Positions 24,015 to 33,536 of a DNA stretch of 64,000 nt are shown here, piece after piece. The notes under the pieces were generated by a model, which worked only from the letters and a program-made list of their open reading frames with translations, had not been told where the DNA came from and did no database searches. Origin of the DNA: Sphingobium sp. 66-54 (GTDB lineage: Bacteria > Pseudomonadota > Alphaproteobacteria > Sphingomonadales > Sphingomonadaceae); NCBI GenBank assembly GCA_001899715.1, contig MKWI01000003.1:186001-250000 (forward strand). The letters are read 5' to 3'. The position numbers and the translations under genes were made by a program. Each line of letters opens with the position of its first letter. Position 1 is the first letter of the stretch.

Positions 24015-25322
24015 ATGATGGGCTGGTATCGCGAGTCCGACAAGCGCACCCGCCGCGTGTTCTGGACGTGCGGCGCCGGCTGGGTGATGGATGCGGTCGA
24101 CGCGCAGGTCTATCAATATCTGATCCCGCTGCTGATCGGCTCGCTCGGCATCACGCTGACCGAGGCCGGGTCGATCGCCAGCGCCAGCTACTTCGCCGCC
24201 GCCATCGGCGGGTGGCTCGGCGGATGGCTGTGCGACCGGTTCGGCCGTGCGCGCATCCTCCAACTCACCATCCTGTGGTTCTCGGTTTTCTCCTTCGCCT
24301 CCGGCTTCGCGCAGAGCTACGAGCAGTTGCTCGTCATCCGTGTGCTCCATGGCCTCGGCTTCGGCGCCGAATGGGCGGTGGGCGCGGTGTTGATCGGTGA
24401 GATGATCGCGCCGCAGCATCGCGGCAAGGCGCTGGGCATCATCCAGAGCGGCGCGCCGATCGGCTCCGGCATCGCCGCGCTGCTCGCCGGCCCCGTCGCC
24501 GCCGCGTTCGAGCCCGATATCGGCTGGCGCGTCGCCTTCTGGGTGGGCCTGCTGCCGGCAGCGTTGATCTTCTTCATCCGCAGGGGATCGGACGATTCGG
24601 ATATCTTCAAGGCAGCAAAGGCGCGCCAGAAGGCCACGCACAAGGGGCCCGGCCTCACCGCCATCTTCACCACCAACCGGATGCTCGGCATCACCCTGCT
24701 GGCCTCGATGCTCTCGCTCGGCGTGCAGGGCGCGGCCTATGCGGTCGCCAACTATCTCACCGCCTTCATGACACAGGAGCGCGGCCTCACCCAATCGGTC
24801 GCCAGCTATTGCGTGCTGGTCAACAGCATCGGCGGCTTCTTCGGTTGCCTGGTCAACGCCTATATCAGCGACCGCGTGGGGCGCCGCGCCGTGTTCCGCC
24901 TGTTCGGCCTCGGCTTCATCGTCATGGCGTCGATCTATCTGTTCGGGCCGTGGGGCGGCGATATCCGCATCCTCATCCCGGTGGGCATGATCTACGGCTT
25001 TTTCCAGTTCGGCATGTATGCCTCCTTCGGGCCGTATTTCACCGAACTGTTCCCCACCGAGCTGCGCGGGTCGGGGCAATCGTTCGCCTATAATTCGGGC
25101 CGCGCCGGCGCCGCGCTGTTCATCATGAGCGTGCCGCTGCTGGCCGGCTTCATCCCGCTCAGCGCCGCGATGGCAACGCTCGGCATCGTCGGCATCGTCT
25201 GCGCGCTGTTGCCGACGCTGTTGCTGCCGGAGACCGCGGGGCGCACCTTGCTCTCATTGGACGAATTCGCCGATGCGACCGCCTCGCCGAGCGCGGCAGC
25301 GGAACCAAGGCTGGCGCAATGA
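24015..25322 (+). CDS. MFS transporter, organic-acid type
   Basis: A 435-residue inner-membrane transporter with about 12 hydrophobic segments. GWVMDAVDAQVY in the first helix, the loop 2-3 motif GWLCDRFGRARIL, and RVLHGLGFGAEWAVGAVLIGEM are typical of the aromatic-acid/H+ symporter and metabolite/H+ symporter groups. A single acidic residue pair in helix 1 (D near 23 and 26) fits proton coupling. The first of two ATGs is at 24015; upstream in-frame sequence reads as non-membrane noise. It probably brings into the cell the product formed in the periplasm by the next locus. An inverted repeat at 25363-25389 follows. Confidence 0.85.
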   Translation: MMGWYRESDKRTRRVFWTCGAGWVMDAVDAQVYQYLIPLLIGSLGITLTEAGSIASASYFAAAIGGWLGGWLCDRFGRARILQLTILWFSVFSFASGFAQSYEQLLVIRVLHGLGFGAEWAVGAVLIGEMIAPQHRGKALGIIQSGAPIGSGIAALLAGPVAAAFEPDIGWRVAFWVGLLPAALIFFIRRGSDDSDIFKAAKARQKATHKGPGLTAIFTTNRMLGITLLASMLSLGVQGAAYAVANYLTAFMTQERGLTQSVASYCVLVNSIGGFFGCLVNAYISDRVGRRAVFRLFGLGFIVMASIYLFGPWGGDIRILIPVGMIYGFFQFGMYASFGPYFTELFPTELRGSGQSFAYNSGRAGAALFIMSVPLLAGFIPLSAAMATLGIVGIVCALLPTLLLPETAGRTLLSLDEFADATASPSAAAEPRLAQ

Positions 25323-25362
25323 TGGGAGAGGGCTCCCTCGTCGATGCGCCAACAGCAAACCG

Positions 25363-25389
25363 GCCGGCTTCCCACGCAGGGAGGCCGGC
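25363..25389 (+). terminator. Hairpin after MFS gene
   Basis: Stem GCCGGCTTCCC (25363-25373) with GGGAGGCCGGC (25379-25389), one mismatch, loop ACGCA. No T-run follows, so it may be a weak terminator or processing hairpin. Confidence 0.4.
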
Positions 25390-25499
25390 ATTGACTCGGT
25401 TGGAACCGAATGCGACCACCTAGGTCGCGCACGCCTGAGGGTGACGAGGCAACCGGCCCAGAGAGGTTGGAGCCCGCCGCGAGAAAAGGGGAACAGGAG

Positions 25500-26465
25500 A
25501 TGGAAAGGTTCAGCACCACCGGCCTGCCGACAACCACCGGACGAACGGCAGCATGGAACGCGCTCTACGCCCAGCGCATGAGCCGGGGCGGTTTCACGCC
25601 GGACGATCAGGTCCAGTTCGATGCGGATCTGCGGATCGGCAAGATCGGGCCCGTCAAGCTCGCCAAGCTCACCATCGACAAATGCAGTTTCGAGCGCAGC
25701 CAGGCCGACATCGCGCAGAATTACCCGCGCCTCTATTCCTTCCTGCTCCAGGCACGGGGGCACTCGACCTTCTACCATTGCGGCAACGAGGCCGAGCTGT
25801 CCGAGGGCGACTTCGTGCTGTGCGACACCGGCCTGCCGCATTACTGGACCACGCGCGACCATTCGACGACCATCATGGTCCGCGTCGAGCCGACCGTGCT
25901 GCGCGAATATCTGCCGACGCCCGAGCAGTTCTGCGGCCTCCATCTCGGCCGCGCGGTCGGCTTGACGGATACGGTCTCAGCCATGGTCCAGTCGCTCGCC
26001 AGCCGGGTCGAGGCGGGGATCGACGCCGCCTATGAAGGACAGATCGCCCGGCACCTGCTCGACATGATCTCGATGACCTACACCATGGGCTTCGGCGGCT
26101 CCAACGCCTCCGCCACGCTGTGGCAGCGGCGCAAGGACATCATCCGCTACATCGAGGAGCATCTGCGCGATCCGCAGCTCAGCCCCGCCTCCATCGCGGC
26201 GGGCCTGCGCCTCTCGCCGCGCTATCTGCGCACCATCTTCTCCATCTCCGGCGAGCGCGTCTCCGCCTATATCCTGCGCCGCCGGCTGGAGGAGTGCGCC
26301 CGGCAGATGCGCAACCCCGCATGGAGCGGCCACACGCTGACCGAGATCGCCTTCTCATGGGGCTTCAACAGCTCGGCCTATTTCACCCGCTGCTTCCACG
26401 AGCTGTTCGGCGCCGCCCCGCGCGACTACCGGCGGCTAGCGTTGCAGGATCAGGCGAAAGACTGA
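25500..26465 (+). CDS. AraC-family regulator A
   Basis: A 321-residue transcription factor. The N-terminal ~190 residues are an AraC ligand-binding domain 2 type (QNYPRLYSFLLQARG, AELSEGDFVLCDTGLPHYW), sensing an unknown inducer; the C-terminal ~100 residues hold two helix-turn-helices (LSPASIAAGLRLSPRYLRTIF; LTEIAFSWGFNSSAYFTRCFHELFG). It is clearly paralogous to regulator B at 39106. Start at ATG 25500 with AAGGGG 9 nt upstream. It lies just before an amidohydrolase gene and near the first TonB receptor, so it probably activates locus A when the substrate is present. Confidence 0.92.
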   Translation: MERFSTTGLPTTTGRTAAWNALYAQRMSRGGFTPDDQVQFDADLRIGKIGPVKLAKLTIDKCSFERSQADIAQNYPRLYSFLLQARGHSTFYHCGNEAELSEGDFVLCDTGLPHYWTTRDHSTTIMVRVEPTVLREYLPTPEQFCGLHLGRAVGLTDTVSAMVQSLASRVEAGIDAAYEGQIARHLLDMISMTYTMGFGGSNASATLWQRRKDIIRYIEEHLRDPQLSPASIAAGLRLSPRYLRTIFSISGERVSAYILRRRLEECARQMRNPAWSGHTLTEIAFSWGFNSSAYFTRCFHELFGAAPRDYRRLALQDQAKD

Positions 26466-26563
26466 TCCGCCCACCCCGGCCCCAGGCCGGCAAAGCCTCA
26501 GCGCCTCCGCCGTTCCCGGCGGCATATTGCCTTGCCGATAGCGCGCCGATTCGTGCCATCAGA

Positions 26564-26621
26564 CTGAAAATTCTTCTGTTTTCAGCAACATTCCGCAGTT
26601 GTTCTTCTCAACAAATTGTTG
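26564..26621. promoter_or_regulatory. Two inverted repeats before amidohydrolase gene
   Basis: CTGAAAA (26564-26570) with TTTTCAG (26579-26585), 8-nt loop, and CAACAA-A-TTGTTG (26609-26621). They lie in the AT-richer gap after the AraC gene and could be operator or attenuator elements. Confidence 0.4.
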
Positions 26622-26724
26622 CGCCCTTTCGAGCAAGTTGGCGCATCGGGGCGCGCCGTAAGCACGGGGTCGGCGCTGTCGTTCCCGGCCGCGCGTGTCG
26701 AATATTTCGCCAGCGAGAGGAAGC

Positions 26725-27708
26725 ATGTCCCAGCCCCAGCCCCTGTTCGACACCCACGCGCATCTCATCTCCGACGATTGGGACCGCTACCCGCCCCGCG
26801 CTTTCGGCGCGGGCGTGCCGGTGCCCGATCGCACCGGCTTCAGCATCACGGTCGAGGCGCTGATCGAGCTGATGGACACCCACGATGTGGCCGAGGCATG
26901 TCTGGTGCAGCGCGGCCATATCTACGGCTACGACAACAGCTACATCATCGATTCCGCCGCCCGCTATCCCGGCCGCCTGCACCCGGTCGTGATCCTCGAC
27001 ACGCAGAATCCCGCTACGCCGGCGCTCTATCGCGACCTTGCCCTCAACCATCATGTGCGGGGCTTCCGCATGGCAGTCGCGCGGCCCTGGATTCTCGATA
27101 CGAGCTGGCTCTGCTCGCCGGCCGCCATGAAGGTGTGGGAGACCTGCGCCGAGCTTGGCACGCCGGTGACGCTCATCCTGTTCATGAAGCAGCTCCCCTA
27201 CCTGCTGCCGCTCGTCAGGATCCTCGCCCGCCAGTTCCCCGACCTGCCGATCCTGCTCGATCACGGCGCCATGCCCTACGGCATGACCCAATATGAGGTC
27301 GGGCTCGCCGAGGAAGCGGGCGAAACCATCGTTATGCCGCCGCCGCCGCATTACGGCATCGACACGACGATCGCGATCTTCGAGGACGTGCCCAACGTCC
27401 ATTTCAAGATCACCGAGATCAACATGGAGCGGATGATGAAATCCGGCGTCCATGCCGCCGCGCTCGTCCGGCGGATGGTCGACGGCTTCGGCCCGGACCG
27501 CCTCATGTGGGGTTCGGACATCGGTCAGAGCATGCTCTGGTCCTATGCGGAAAAGACCGCCATGGCGCGCGCGGCGGCGGACCTGCTGGACCCGGAGGAA
27601 GCGCGCGCCTTCCTGCACGACAACGCCGCGCGCATCTATGGCGCGGAGATAGGCGGGCGCTCCGTCACGCCCCTCTACCGCACCGAGACGCCGCGCCGGC
27701 GGCCCTAA
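26725..27708 (+). CDS. Amidohydrolase-2 family protein A (cytoplasmic)
   Basis: A 327-residue metal-dependent TIM-barrel enzyme with no signal peptide. Marks: LFDTHAHLISDD, VVILDTQNPATPALY, ILLDHGAMPYG on the strand that carries a metal-binding residue, and RLMWGSDIGQSM with the catalytic aspartate. By pattern it belongs with lactonases and ACMSD-like decarboxylases. It is paralogous to the exported amidohydrolase at 32284 (shared DTHAH, VVILD, LDH, WGSD), but that one has a Tat leader, suggesting one acts in the cytoplasm and the other in the periplasm. The ATG at 26725 follows GAGAGGAAG. The gene ends at REP pair 3. Confidence 0.85.
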   Translation: MSQPQPLFDTHAHLISDDWDRYPPRAFGAGVPVPDRTGFSITVEALIELMDTHDVAEACLVQRGHIYGYDNSYIIDSAARYPGRLHPVVILDTQNPATPALYRDLALNHHVRGFRMAVARPWILDTSWLCSPAAMKVWETCAELGTPVTLILFMKQLPYLLPLVRILARQFPDLPILLDHGAMPYGMTQYEVGLAEEAGETIVMPPPPHYGIDTTIAIFEDVPNVHFKITEINMERMMKSGVHAAALVRRMVDGFGPDRLMWGSDIGQSMLWSYAEKTAMARAAADLLDPEEARAFLHDNAARIYGAEIGGRSVTPLYRTETPRRRP

Positions 27709-27748
27709 AGGGGGCGCCTGCCGCCAGAAACGGACCTCAAAAGCGCCT

Positions 27749-27822
27749 GTGCTCCTGCGAAGGCAGGAGCCCAAGGCTCGGCCGCAGCGCCTTGCCCGCG
27801 GCTCCTGCCTTCACAGGAGCAC
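27749..27822. repeat. REP-like inverted pair 3
   Basis: Unit 27749-27772 is identical to the first unit of pair 1; the inverted partner at 27800-27822 differs by a few bases. Sits in the 390-nt convergent gap 27709-28100, which otherwise has no gene; a further half-unit-like stretch (GTTCCTCCCGAGC near 27873) is present. Confidence 0.8.
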
Positions 27823-28100
27823 CAAAGCTTATCTCATGCGCATCAAGTGCTGGCGGATTGTGACCAAACGGGCCCGTTCCTCCCGAGCTTGTCGAAGGGC
27901 CGTTCTTCTTCCAGAAACGCCCATAAGGGATAACCCTTTGACACGCTCGGGGCGAGCCTTTGTCCGTTCACAATTCGCTCCAGCCCCATGCCCCGGTCGT
28001 GATGAATGGCGACGCCTTTTCATCGCCCACCGCAGGCTGATACGCCGCTGCGATCAGAACGGCAGCGAGGCGCGCGTGTGAAGAGCGTCGCCCGCCCCGT

Positions 28101-29267
28101 TCAATCTATGGAGAAGATGCTCCGGGCAACGTGGCGCACGCCGCCGTTCGCCTTCACCTTATCGTTCTTGCTGTTGAAATAATAAAGCGTGCCGATCTGG
28201 CCGTCGCCGGCATACCAGCTATTGGGATAGCCGACATCCCAGCTCCCGCCATCGTCGCGGACGATGATCTCCGGCCCCCAGCTCTTGCCGCTATCCTCGC
28301 TGACCGTCGCGCGGATGCCCGAGGGCATCAGGCGATAGCCGTAAACGCAGACGATGCGGCCATCGGGCATCAGCACCAGATTGCACGGTGCGCCAAAGTC
28401 GTTGATGCGCGAGAGAAAACCCCATGTCTCGCCGCCATCGTCGCTGTAATAGACCTCGCTCCACATGACGCCGGTGGGGTCGCGCTGGCACCGCACGGTG
28501 CACAGGATGCGGCCATTCGGCAGCATATAGCCGCGCGGATAGAACCAGCGATGGCCGATGAACGCGACGCTAGGATCGGTATAGTCGCCGTCCGCCTGCC
28601 CCCACGGATCGGCCTTGGGCACGATGTAGGACAGGAAGTGAAATTCCCGGCCGTCATGGGTGCTGGCGTAGACCAGCGGGCGGCGGTTGCTGTTGTCCTT
28701 CTCCACCGAGAACAGGAACAGGAGGCAGCGGCCATCCGGGCGGACCAGCGCGGATTGGACGCCCGTCGTCGAGGGCAGGCCATCGAGCGGCAGGAGGACC
28801 GTCGGCCCCCAGGTCCTGCCGCCATCGCGCGAAAGGCTCGCCGTGCCCCGCGCGCCCGACGTGGCGAAACCGCCGGCACTGCCGCTGGACACCAGCACAT
28901 TTCTGTCGAGATAGTCGACCGGCTCGGTGAAGGCGGCCGGCATCTGCGCCATCGCGTTACGGCCCCCCCCACCACCGGGGCCGGCCATCATGTTGATCTG
29001 CGGATCGGCGCCGTCCCACGTCTTGCCGCGATCCCGCGAGCGCACGGTAACGGTCTTGGGATTGCTACTGTTCTGCCCGAGCACGTCATGGCGGATCGCG
29101 TCGCCGCTGTTGTAGGAAACCGTCCGCGACGTGAAGTTGGCGATAAGCGTGCCTTCGGCATTCTCCCAGAAACCGCTGGTGAATGGCCAGGAGCAGAATT
29201 CATCCTCACGCCGATAGACGACCGCATGGTCGACATGCCTGGGCGGACGGGGTGGGCTGAACTTCAT
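28101..29267 (-). CDS. Sialidase-like Asp-box protein A, no leader
   Basis: A 388-residue six-bladed beta-propeller-type protein. Four Asp-box repeats can be read: SRDRGKTW, SRDGGRTWG, SDDGGETWG and SEDSGKSWG. Shared with paralog B (37538): WPH/WPF near the start, DYTDPSVAF/DYTSTFRFGG followed by GHRWFYPRGYMLP, and C-terminal GGVRHVARSIFSID. Sialidase catalytic residues (Arg triad, Tyr, Glu) cannot be confirmed by eye, so the family name does not fix the reaction. Unlike B, it has no Tat or Sec leader; the sequence begins MKFSPPRPPRHVDHAVVYR. A strong 13-nt inverted repeat separates it from the receptor gene upstream. Probably read from the same promoter as that receptor. Confidence 0.8.
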   Translation of the reverse strand: MKFSPPRPPRHVDHAVVYRREDEFCSWPFTSGFWENAEGTLIANFTSRTVSYNSGDAIRHDVLGQNSSNPKTVTVRSRDRGKTWDGADPQINMMAGPGGGGGRNAMAQMPAAFTEPVDYLDRNVLVSSGSAGGFATSGARGTASLSRDGGRTWGPTVLLPLDGLPSTTGVQSALVRPDGRCLLFLFSVEKDNSNRRPLVYASTHDGREFHFLSYIVPKADPWGQADGDYTDPSVAFIGHRWFYPRGYMLPNGRILCTVRCQRDPTGVMWSEVYYSDDGGETWGFLSRINDFGAPCNLVLMPDGRIVCVYGYRLMPSGIRATVSEDSGKSWGPEIIVRDDGGSWDVGYPNSWYAGDGQIGTLYYFNSKNDKVKANGGVRHVARSIFSID

Positions 29268-29323
29268 CGGCTGTCGGTTCCTCGAAAGAGCGGTCCCGCC
29301 GATGGGCCGGACCAGGAGAAACA

Positions 29324-29369
29324 GCCACTGCGCGCATAAGGGGAGTGATCAAACGGTGCGCGCAGTGGC
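29324..29369 (-). terminator. 13-nt inverted repeat between receptor and Asp-box genes
   Basis: GCCACTGCGCGCA (29324-29336) and its exact reverse complement (29357-29369) with a 20-nt loop. It lies just after the receptor stop and before the Asp-box gene on the minus strand, and may reduce read-through from the receptor gene. Confidence 0.55.
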
Positions 29370-29387
29370 CCTAGGGTCCTGCAAATG

Positions 29388-32033
29388 TCAGAAATGTTTG
29401 CTGACGCTCAGATACCATTCTCGCGGCGCGGCCGGCTGCCCCATGTTGGCGCCTGCACCGAGACCCTGAATGAATATTGTTTTCTGCTGGTAATATTCCT
29501 TGTTGAACAGATTGGTGACGCCGAAGGCCACCTCATACTGGTCATCCAGGTTCCGGTAGGTGATGCGCGCATTGGCGGTCGACCGTGCCGGATCGTCGAG
29601 ATGCGTATAGTCGGTGCTCCACGCGATCTTGCTGACCCAAAACCAGTCGAGCCGCGGCGTGATCGTGCCAGCCAGTGCAGCAACGTCGATCTTGTACTGG
29701 ATGCCGCCGTTCATCGTCCAATCGGGGAAGCCGATCGGGCGCCCCGTGGTGGAGCCGCGATCCGTGTAACCGAGCGAGTAGTTGATCGTGAGATTGTCGA
29801 TCGGCTGGGCGGTCGCTTCAAGCTCGATGCCCTGGACCGGGTCGCCGCCGGATACCGGGTAGTTCCACGACCGGCTGATGCACTGGATGCCGGTGGTGGT
29901 GCCATTCTTCGGTCCATCCGAAGCCACATAGTTGCGGCAGTTCGTGAAAGAGCTTTCCCACGCCGTACCGCTCGGCCCATCGGGGATCAGCGTCTGGTCG
30001 CCCGGAAGGATCGTCAGCGCCGTGCTGCTCGGATCATATTTGGGCTCGTTCCCGCTGAAGGAGCCGTTGCGCTTCGAATAGTCCATGCGGAATGCCGCGG
30101 CATTGAGCCGCAGACGGCGATCGAAAAGATCGACCTTGAAGCCGATCTCATAATTGATGAGCGCCGTCGGGAATTGCTGCTCAATCTGGCCGGCCTGGAA
30201 AATGCGGGTATTGAAGCCGGGGAGGCGATAGCCCGTCGCGGCGGACGCATAGACCATGATGTCGTCGTTGATCTTATAGTCAGCGCCCAGCTTCCAGTCC
30301 CACCGCGTGTTGGAGATGGGCAGCTCGAAATAGGTGCTGCTGCTCGACGGCACAAAGGTCGTCGATCCCGGCGCGGACGCATCGAACTGCGCCGTATAGT
30401 CGACGAACTTGCTGTCCTTGGAACGGCGGAGGCCGCCATTAAAGCTCAACCCGTCGAACGGCCGGACCGTGACGTTGAGATAGGCTGCCTTCGCGTTGGG
30501 ATAATAATAGACGTTGTGGAATTGCTGCGTGCCGTTGCGGACATTTTGCGGATGGCCGTTCTCAGAGGCATAGCCATCGTAGTAGAACACGCCTGCAACC
30601 CAATCGAACCAGCCATGCTGGCCCGTCAGGCGGAACTCGCCGCTCCAGTACCACATATTGTCTTCGTGATAGATGATCGAATCCGCGAGCGGCGTGCCGT
30701 CCCAGGCAGCGCCGAACCGCGTGTCGATCTCGCGATAGCCCGCGATCGCGGTGGCCTCGATGTCCTTGGTGACGCCGACGCGCAGCTTGCCGTTCACACC
30801 CCAGTTGGTCAGTGGAACGGTTCTGCCCCAGCAGTTGCCACCGCGGAACAGCGAACCGTTATAGTAGCTATTGCCCGTGATCTTGGTGCCTGCAGGGAAC
30901 GGATCGCAGAAATTGTCGTAAGTGGTATAGAGACTGTTGGTCTCGAAGCGCTCGTCCCAGCGGAACGGCGTGCCGGGGACCGAGAACTGGTCGAACATGG
31001 TGATGAAGTTCTTGCTTACGCCGGCCCCATTCTCATTCACCACGCCGGTATAGGGACCCCAGCGATTGCCGTTTTCGTCAGTTCCCCTCAACTTGCCGTA
31101 GTTGAGCTGGTAGTCATATTCGAAGACCTTCTCGGCGGCGGATTCGTTGTTGGAATTGGTATAGTCCGCGCTGAGGTTCAGCTCGATATTGCTGGCCGGT
31201 TGCCAACGCAGGGCGCCGCGAACGGCGCGCGCATCCTCGCCGCCATAGTGGCCGATCACGCAGCTTTTGGGCTCGCGGCCGGTATTCCATGCCGTCCGCG
31301 CCGACTGGAACGGATAGGTGCCGGCAAGCTCCGGCGTGCTCTTCCGATACATCTCGCAACTGAAGTCGAGCAGATCCATGTAGCCGTCGCGCTTCTTCGA
31401 CACCATCGATGCGCTGACGGCCAGCGTATCGGACAGCGGAATGTTGATGCCAGCGCGCACGTCGATCCGGTGATGGGAGCCGGTCGTCAGGTCGACATAG
31501 GCAGAGAGATCGTCGAAGCTTGGCTTCCTGCTGACCAGGTTGACGGCGCCCGAAATCGCGTTGCGGCCGAACAATGTGCCCTGTGGGCCGCGTAGAACCT
31601 CGACATGGTCGAGATCGAGCAAGTCGAAGTTGGAGCCGAACAGGAACGGATAATAGACGTCGTCGATATAGTAAGCGACGGCGGGTTCGCCCGAAAACTG
31701 CGTATCGGTCTGGCCGATGCCGCGCAACGTGACCGAAACACCGGCACCGTAAATGCCTTCCGATTTGCGGAAAGTCGCATTCGGTACGATGTCGCCGAGG
31801 TTGGCCAACTGAGTGATCTGCCGCTCTTCTAGGGCTTCGGCGGTCACTGCGGTGATCGCGATCGGGACATCCTGGACATTGGTCGCAATCTTGGTGGCCG
31901 TAACGATGATATCGCGGTTTGAATCGCTATTGTCCGCGCTCGTCGTCGCCGTCGATGCAGCGTTTTGCGCCATCGCCGCGCTTGCGAACGCTAGCGACAG
32001 CACTGACACGGTTGTCATTCCTATTCTTTTCAT
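29388..32033 (-). CDS. TonB-dependent receptor A
   Basis: An 881-residue outer-membrane active transporter. Signal peptide MKRIGMTTVSVLSLAFASAAMAQ, TonB box DIIVTATK, plug domain with ALEERQITQLANLGDIVPN, LRGIGQTDTQFSGEPAVAYYIDDVYYPF and VLRGPQGTLFGRNAISGAVN, then a long beta-barrel ending in EWYLSVSKHF. A cysteine pair in both receptors A and B (LLDFSCEM and CVIGHYGGEDARA) suggests a matching disulfide. The closest relative in view is receptor B at 40142; both belong to the large sphingomonad group that takes up plant- or lignin-derived compounds. AGGAGGGGG precedes the ATG. The AT-rich stretch 32041-32240 is its promoter region. Confidence 0.95.
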   Translation of the reverse strand: MKRIGMTTVSVLSLAFASAAMAQNAASTATTSADNSDSNRDIIVTATKIATNVQDVPIAITAVTAEALEERQITQLANLGDIVPNATFRKSEGIYGAGVSVTLRGIGQTDTQFSGEPAVAYYIDDVYYPFLFGSNFDLLDLDHVEVLRGPQGTLFGRNAISGAVNLVSRKPSFDDLSAYVDLTTGSHHRIDVRAGINIPLSDTLAVSASMVSKKRDGYMDLLDFSCEMYRKSTPELAGTYPFQSARTAWNTGREPKSCVIGHYGGEDARAVRGALRWQPASNIELNLSADYTNSNNESAAEKVFEYDYQLNYGKLRGTDENGNRWGPYTGVVNENGAGVSKNFITMFDQFSVPGTPFRWDERFETNSLYTTYDNFCDPFPAGTKITGNSYYNGSLFRGGNCWGRTVPLTNWGVNGKLRVGVTKDIEATAIAGYREIDTRFGAAWDGTPLADSIIYHEDNMWYWSGEFRLTGQHGWFDWVAGVFYYDGYASENGHPQNVRNGTQQFHNVYYYPNAKAAYLNVTVRPFDGLSFNGGLRRSKDSKFVDYTAQFDASAPGSTTFVPSSSSTYFELPISNTRWDWKLGADYKINDDIMVYASAATGYRLPGFNTRIFQAGQIEQQFPTALINYEIGFKVDLFDRRLRLNAAAFRMDYSKRNGSFSGNEPKYDPSSTALTILPGDQTLIPDGPSGTAWESSFTNCRNYVASDGPKNGTTTGIQCISRSWNYPVSGGDPVQGIELEATAQPIDNLTINYSLGYTDRGSTTGRPIGFPDWTMNGGIQYKIDVAALAGTITPRLDWFWVSKIAWSTDYTHLDDPARSTANARITYRNLDDQYEVAFGVTNLFNKEYYQQKTIFIQGLGAGANMGQPAAPREWYLSVSKHF

Positions 32034-32040
32034 GTCGCCC

Positions 32041-32240
32041 CCTCCTGTGACGGCTGGTGATATTCGATTGTGGCACCAGCTTATTGAGGAGGATTTTCGG
32101 TCTCTTTACCGGAACGGATCAACAATTTGTATTGCCCGCATTTTATAATAATGAATTCTAATATAGAATATACATTACAAACCCCAAAATATTTTGGGGT
32201 TTTATTTTTGATATTATTATTATCTCCTAGAAGGTAACAG
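32041..32240. promoter_or_regulatory. AT-rich island with perfect 24-nt palindrome
   Basis: Markedly A+T-rich compared with all surrounding DNA. At 32179-32202, AAACCCCAAAAT is followed by its exact reverse complement, then TATTTTT on the plus strand. This forms a strong terminator-like hairpin or an operator. The stretch should contain the receptor A promoter and the end of the exported amidohydrolase transcript. Confidence 0.7.
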
Positions 32241-32283
32241 CGGGATGAAAGGCTGGCGGGCCGAAACCCGCCAGCCGCGATCC

Positions 32284-33264
32284 TCATGCCCTCGGACCGC
32301 GCCCGCCGGGAACGAAGACACGATCAGCAGTGTCGAAGAACATCGCCTTCTGTTGCGCCTCGGGCAAATTAGCGGCGGATTCGAGCGCATATTGAACCCA
32401 GCCGAACATGCTGCCTGGCGTATTGCCCACGTCGCTGCCCCAGACCATCTGGTTGGCGTTGAACGTCTTGACCATATGTTCGAGGAACGGCTGCAACGGC
32501 ACCTTGGCGGCGTGGAGCTGCTCGATCAGCAAGGTGGTATATTTGTAATAGATGTTCTTGTGCTTCGCGAGCGCGACATGCTCCGGGCTCAGGCCATGGG
32601 TCGGGCTGACCTCCGGGCGCGGGAAGCCGATATGGTCGAGTACGATGTTGACGTTGGGATATTGCACCGCGAACTGCGCCACCGTCTTCATCGTCGCCGG
32701 CATGTTGCCGCCGATCGGCATGAGCACGATGACAAGGCCGAGCCGGTTGCAGGCATCCCACGCGCCCCGCGCGGCATCGCTCAGGAAATCATAGGTGCCC
32801 TGCTTGTCCGGCGTGCCGGTGAAGCGGACGCCGGCGATCTTGTTCTCCGTCGCCATCTTGGCGAGCGCCGCCGGCGTCTCGGCTCCGACCGGATCGAGGA
32901 TCACGATGGGGACAATGCGGTCCGGGTGCGCCCGGCTGATATCGAGCAGATAGCGGTTATCGGTCTGGTAGGTGCTGTTATATTGCACGCCGCAGCCCTT
33001 GGCGATGCCGCACTCGTCCCAGAAGGCGAACACCTCCTTGGGGGTCTGCGGAAAGCGCATCGCCTTGGCGACCATGATCTCCGGGCCGTAGCGCGAGCGC
33101 GTCGCCTTGAACGGATAGCTGTCGACATCGTTCGTGTAGAAATGCGCATGCGTATCGTAGAGCTTGAACGATGGCGTGATGACGTGGCCAAAGGCGGCTC
33201 TGGGCACTGTGGAGAGGGCGGCCGCGCCCAAGGCGGAACCCAGAAAAGTTCGACGTCGCAGCAT
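32284..33264 (-). CDS. Exported amidohydrolase-2 family protein
   Basis: A 326-residue TIM-barrel hydrolase carrying a Tat leader (MLRRRTFLGSALGAAAL, then AFG). Metal/catalytic features: LYDTHAHFYTND, IVILDPVGAETPAAL, GVRFTGTPDKQG, NIVLDHIGFPRPEVSP and MVWGSDVGNTPGS. Folding before export through Tat fits a metalloenzyme working in the periplasm. It is paralogous to the cytoplasmic amidohydrolase at 26725. The gene is upstream of receptor A on the minus strand, separated by the AT-rich island, and divergent from the exported SnoaL-repeat gene. The reaction is not determined; hydrolysis of a lactone or decarboxylation of an aromatic acid are the main options. Confidence 0.88.
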   Translation of the reverse strand: MLRRRTFLGSALGAAALSTVPRAAFGHVITPSFKLYDTHAHFYTNDVDSYPFKATRSRYGPEIMVAKAMRFPQTPKEVFAFWDECGIAKGCGVQYNSTYQTDNRYLLDISRAHPDRIVPIVILDPVGAETPAALAKMATENKIAGVRFTGTPDKQGTYDFLSDAARGAWDACNRLGLVIVLMPIGGNMPATMKTVAQFAVQYPNVNIVLDHIGFPRPEVSPTHGLSPEHVALAKHKNIYYKYTTLLIEQLHAAKVPLQPFLEHMVKTFNANQMVWGSDVGNTPGSMFGWVQYALESAANLPEAQQKAMFFDTADRVFVPGGRGPRA

Positions 33265-33536
33265 GTAATCCTCACCTAAGTTGTTGAAATCCCCAATTCC
33301 GTCCGCTCTGCCGGTTCTGGCCGGTCCTCGATTGGAACCCGATGTCTAGCAAGGCGGGCCGGCCACGACTTGATCGCAACGGCGCTGTTGTCTGTTCGCT
33401 TTGGCAATCCGCCCGCTTCGCAACGCACCGAAGGGGCACAAGCTTTTGACCGGACTGCACATGGGGCGATCCGGCCTTGCATTCGCGCGGACGGTTGTCC
33501 GACACTATCGGCCGGGAGCAATCGGAGAGGATGGCA

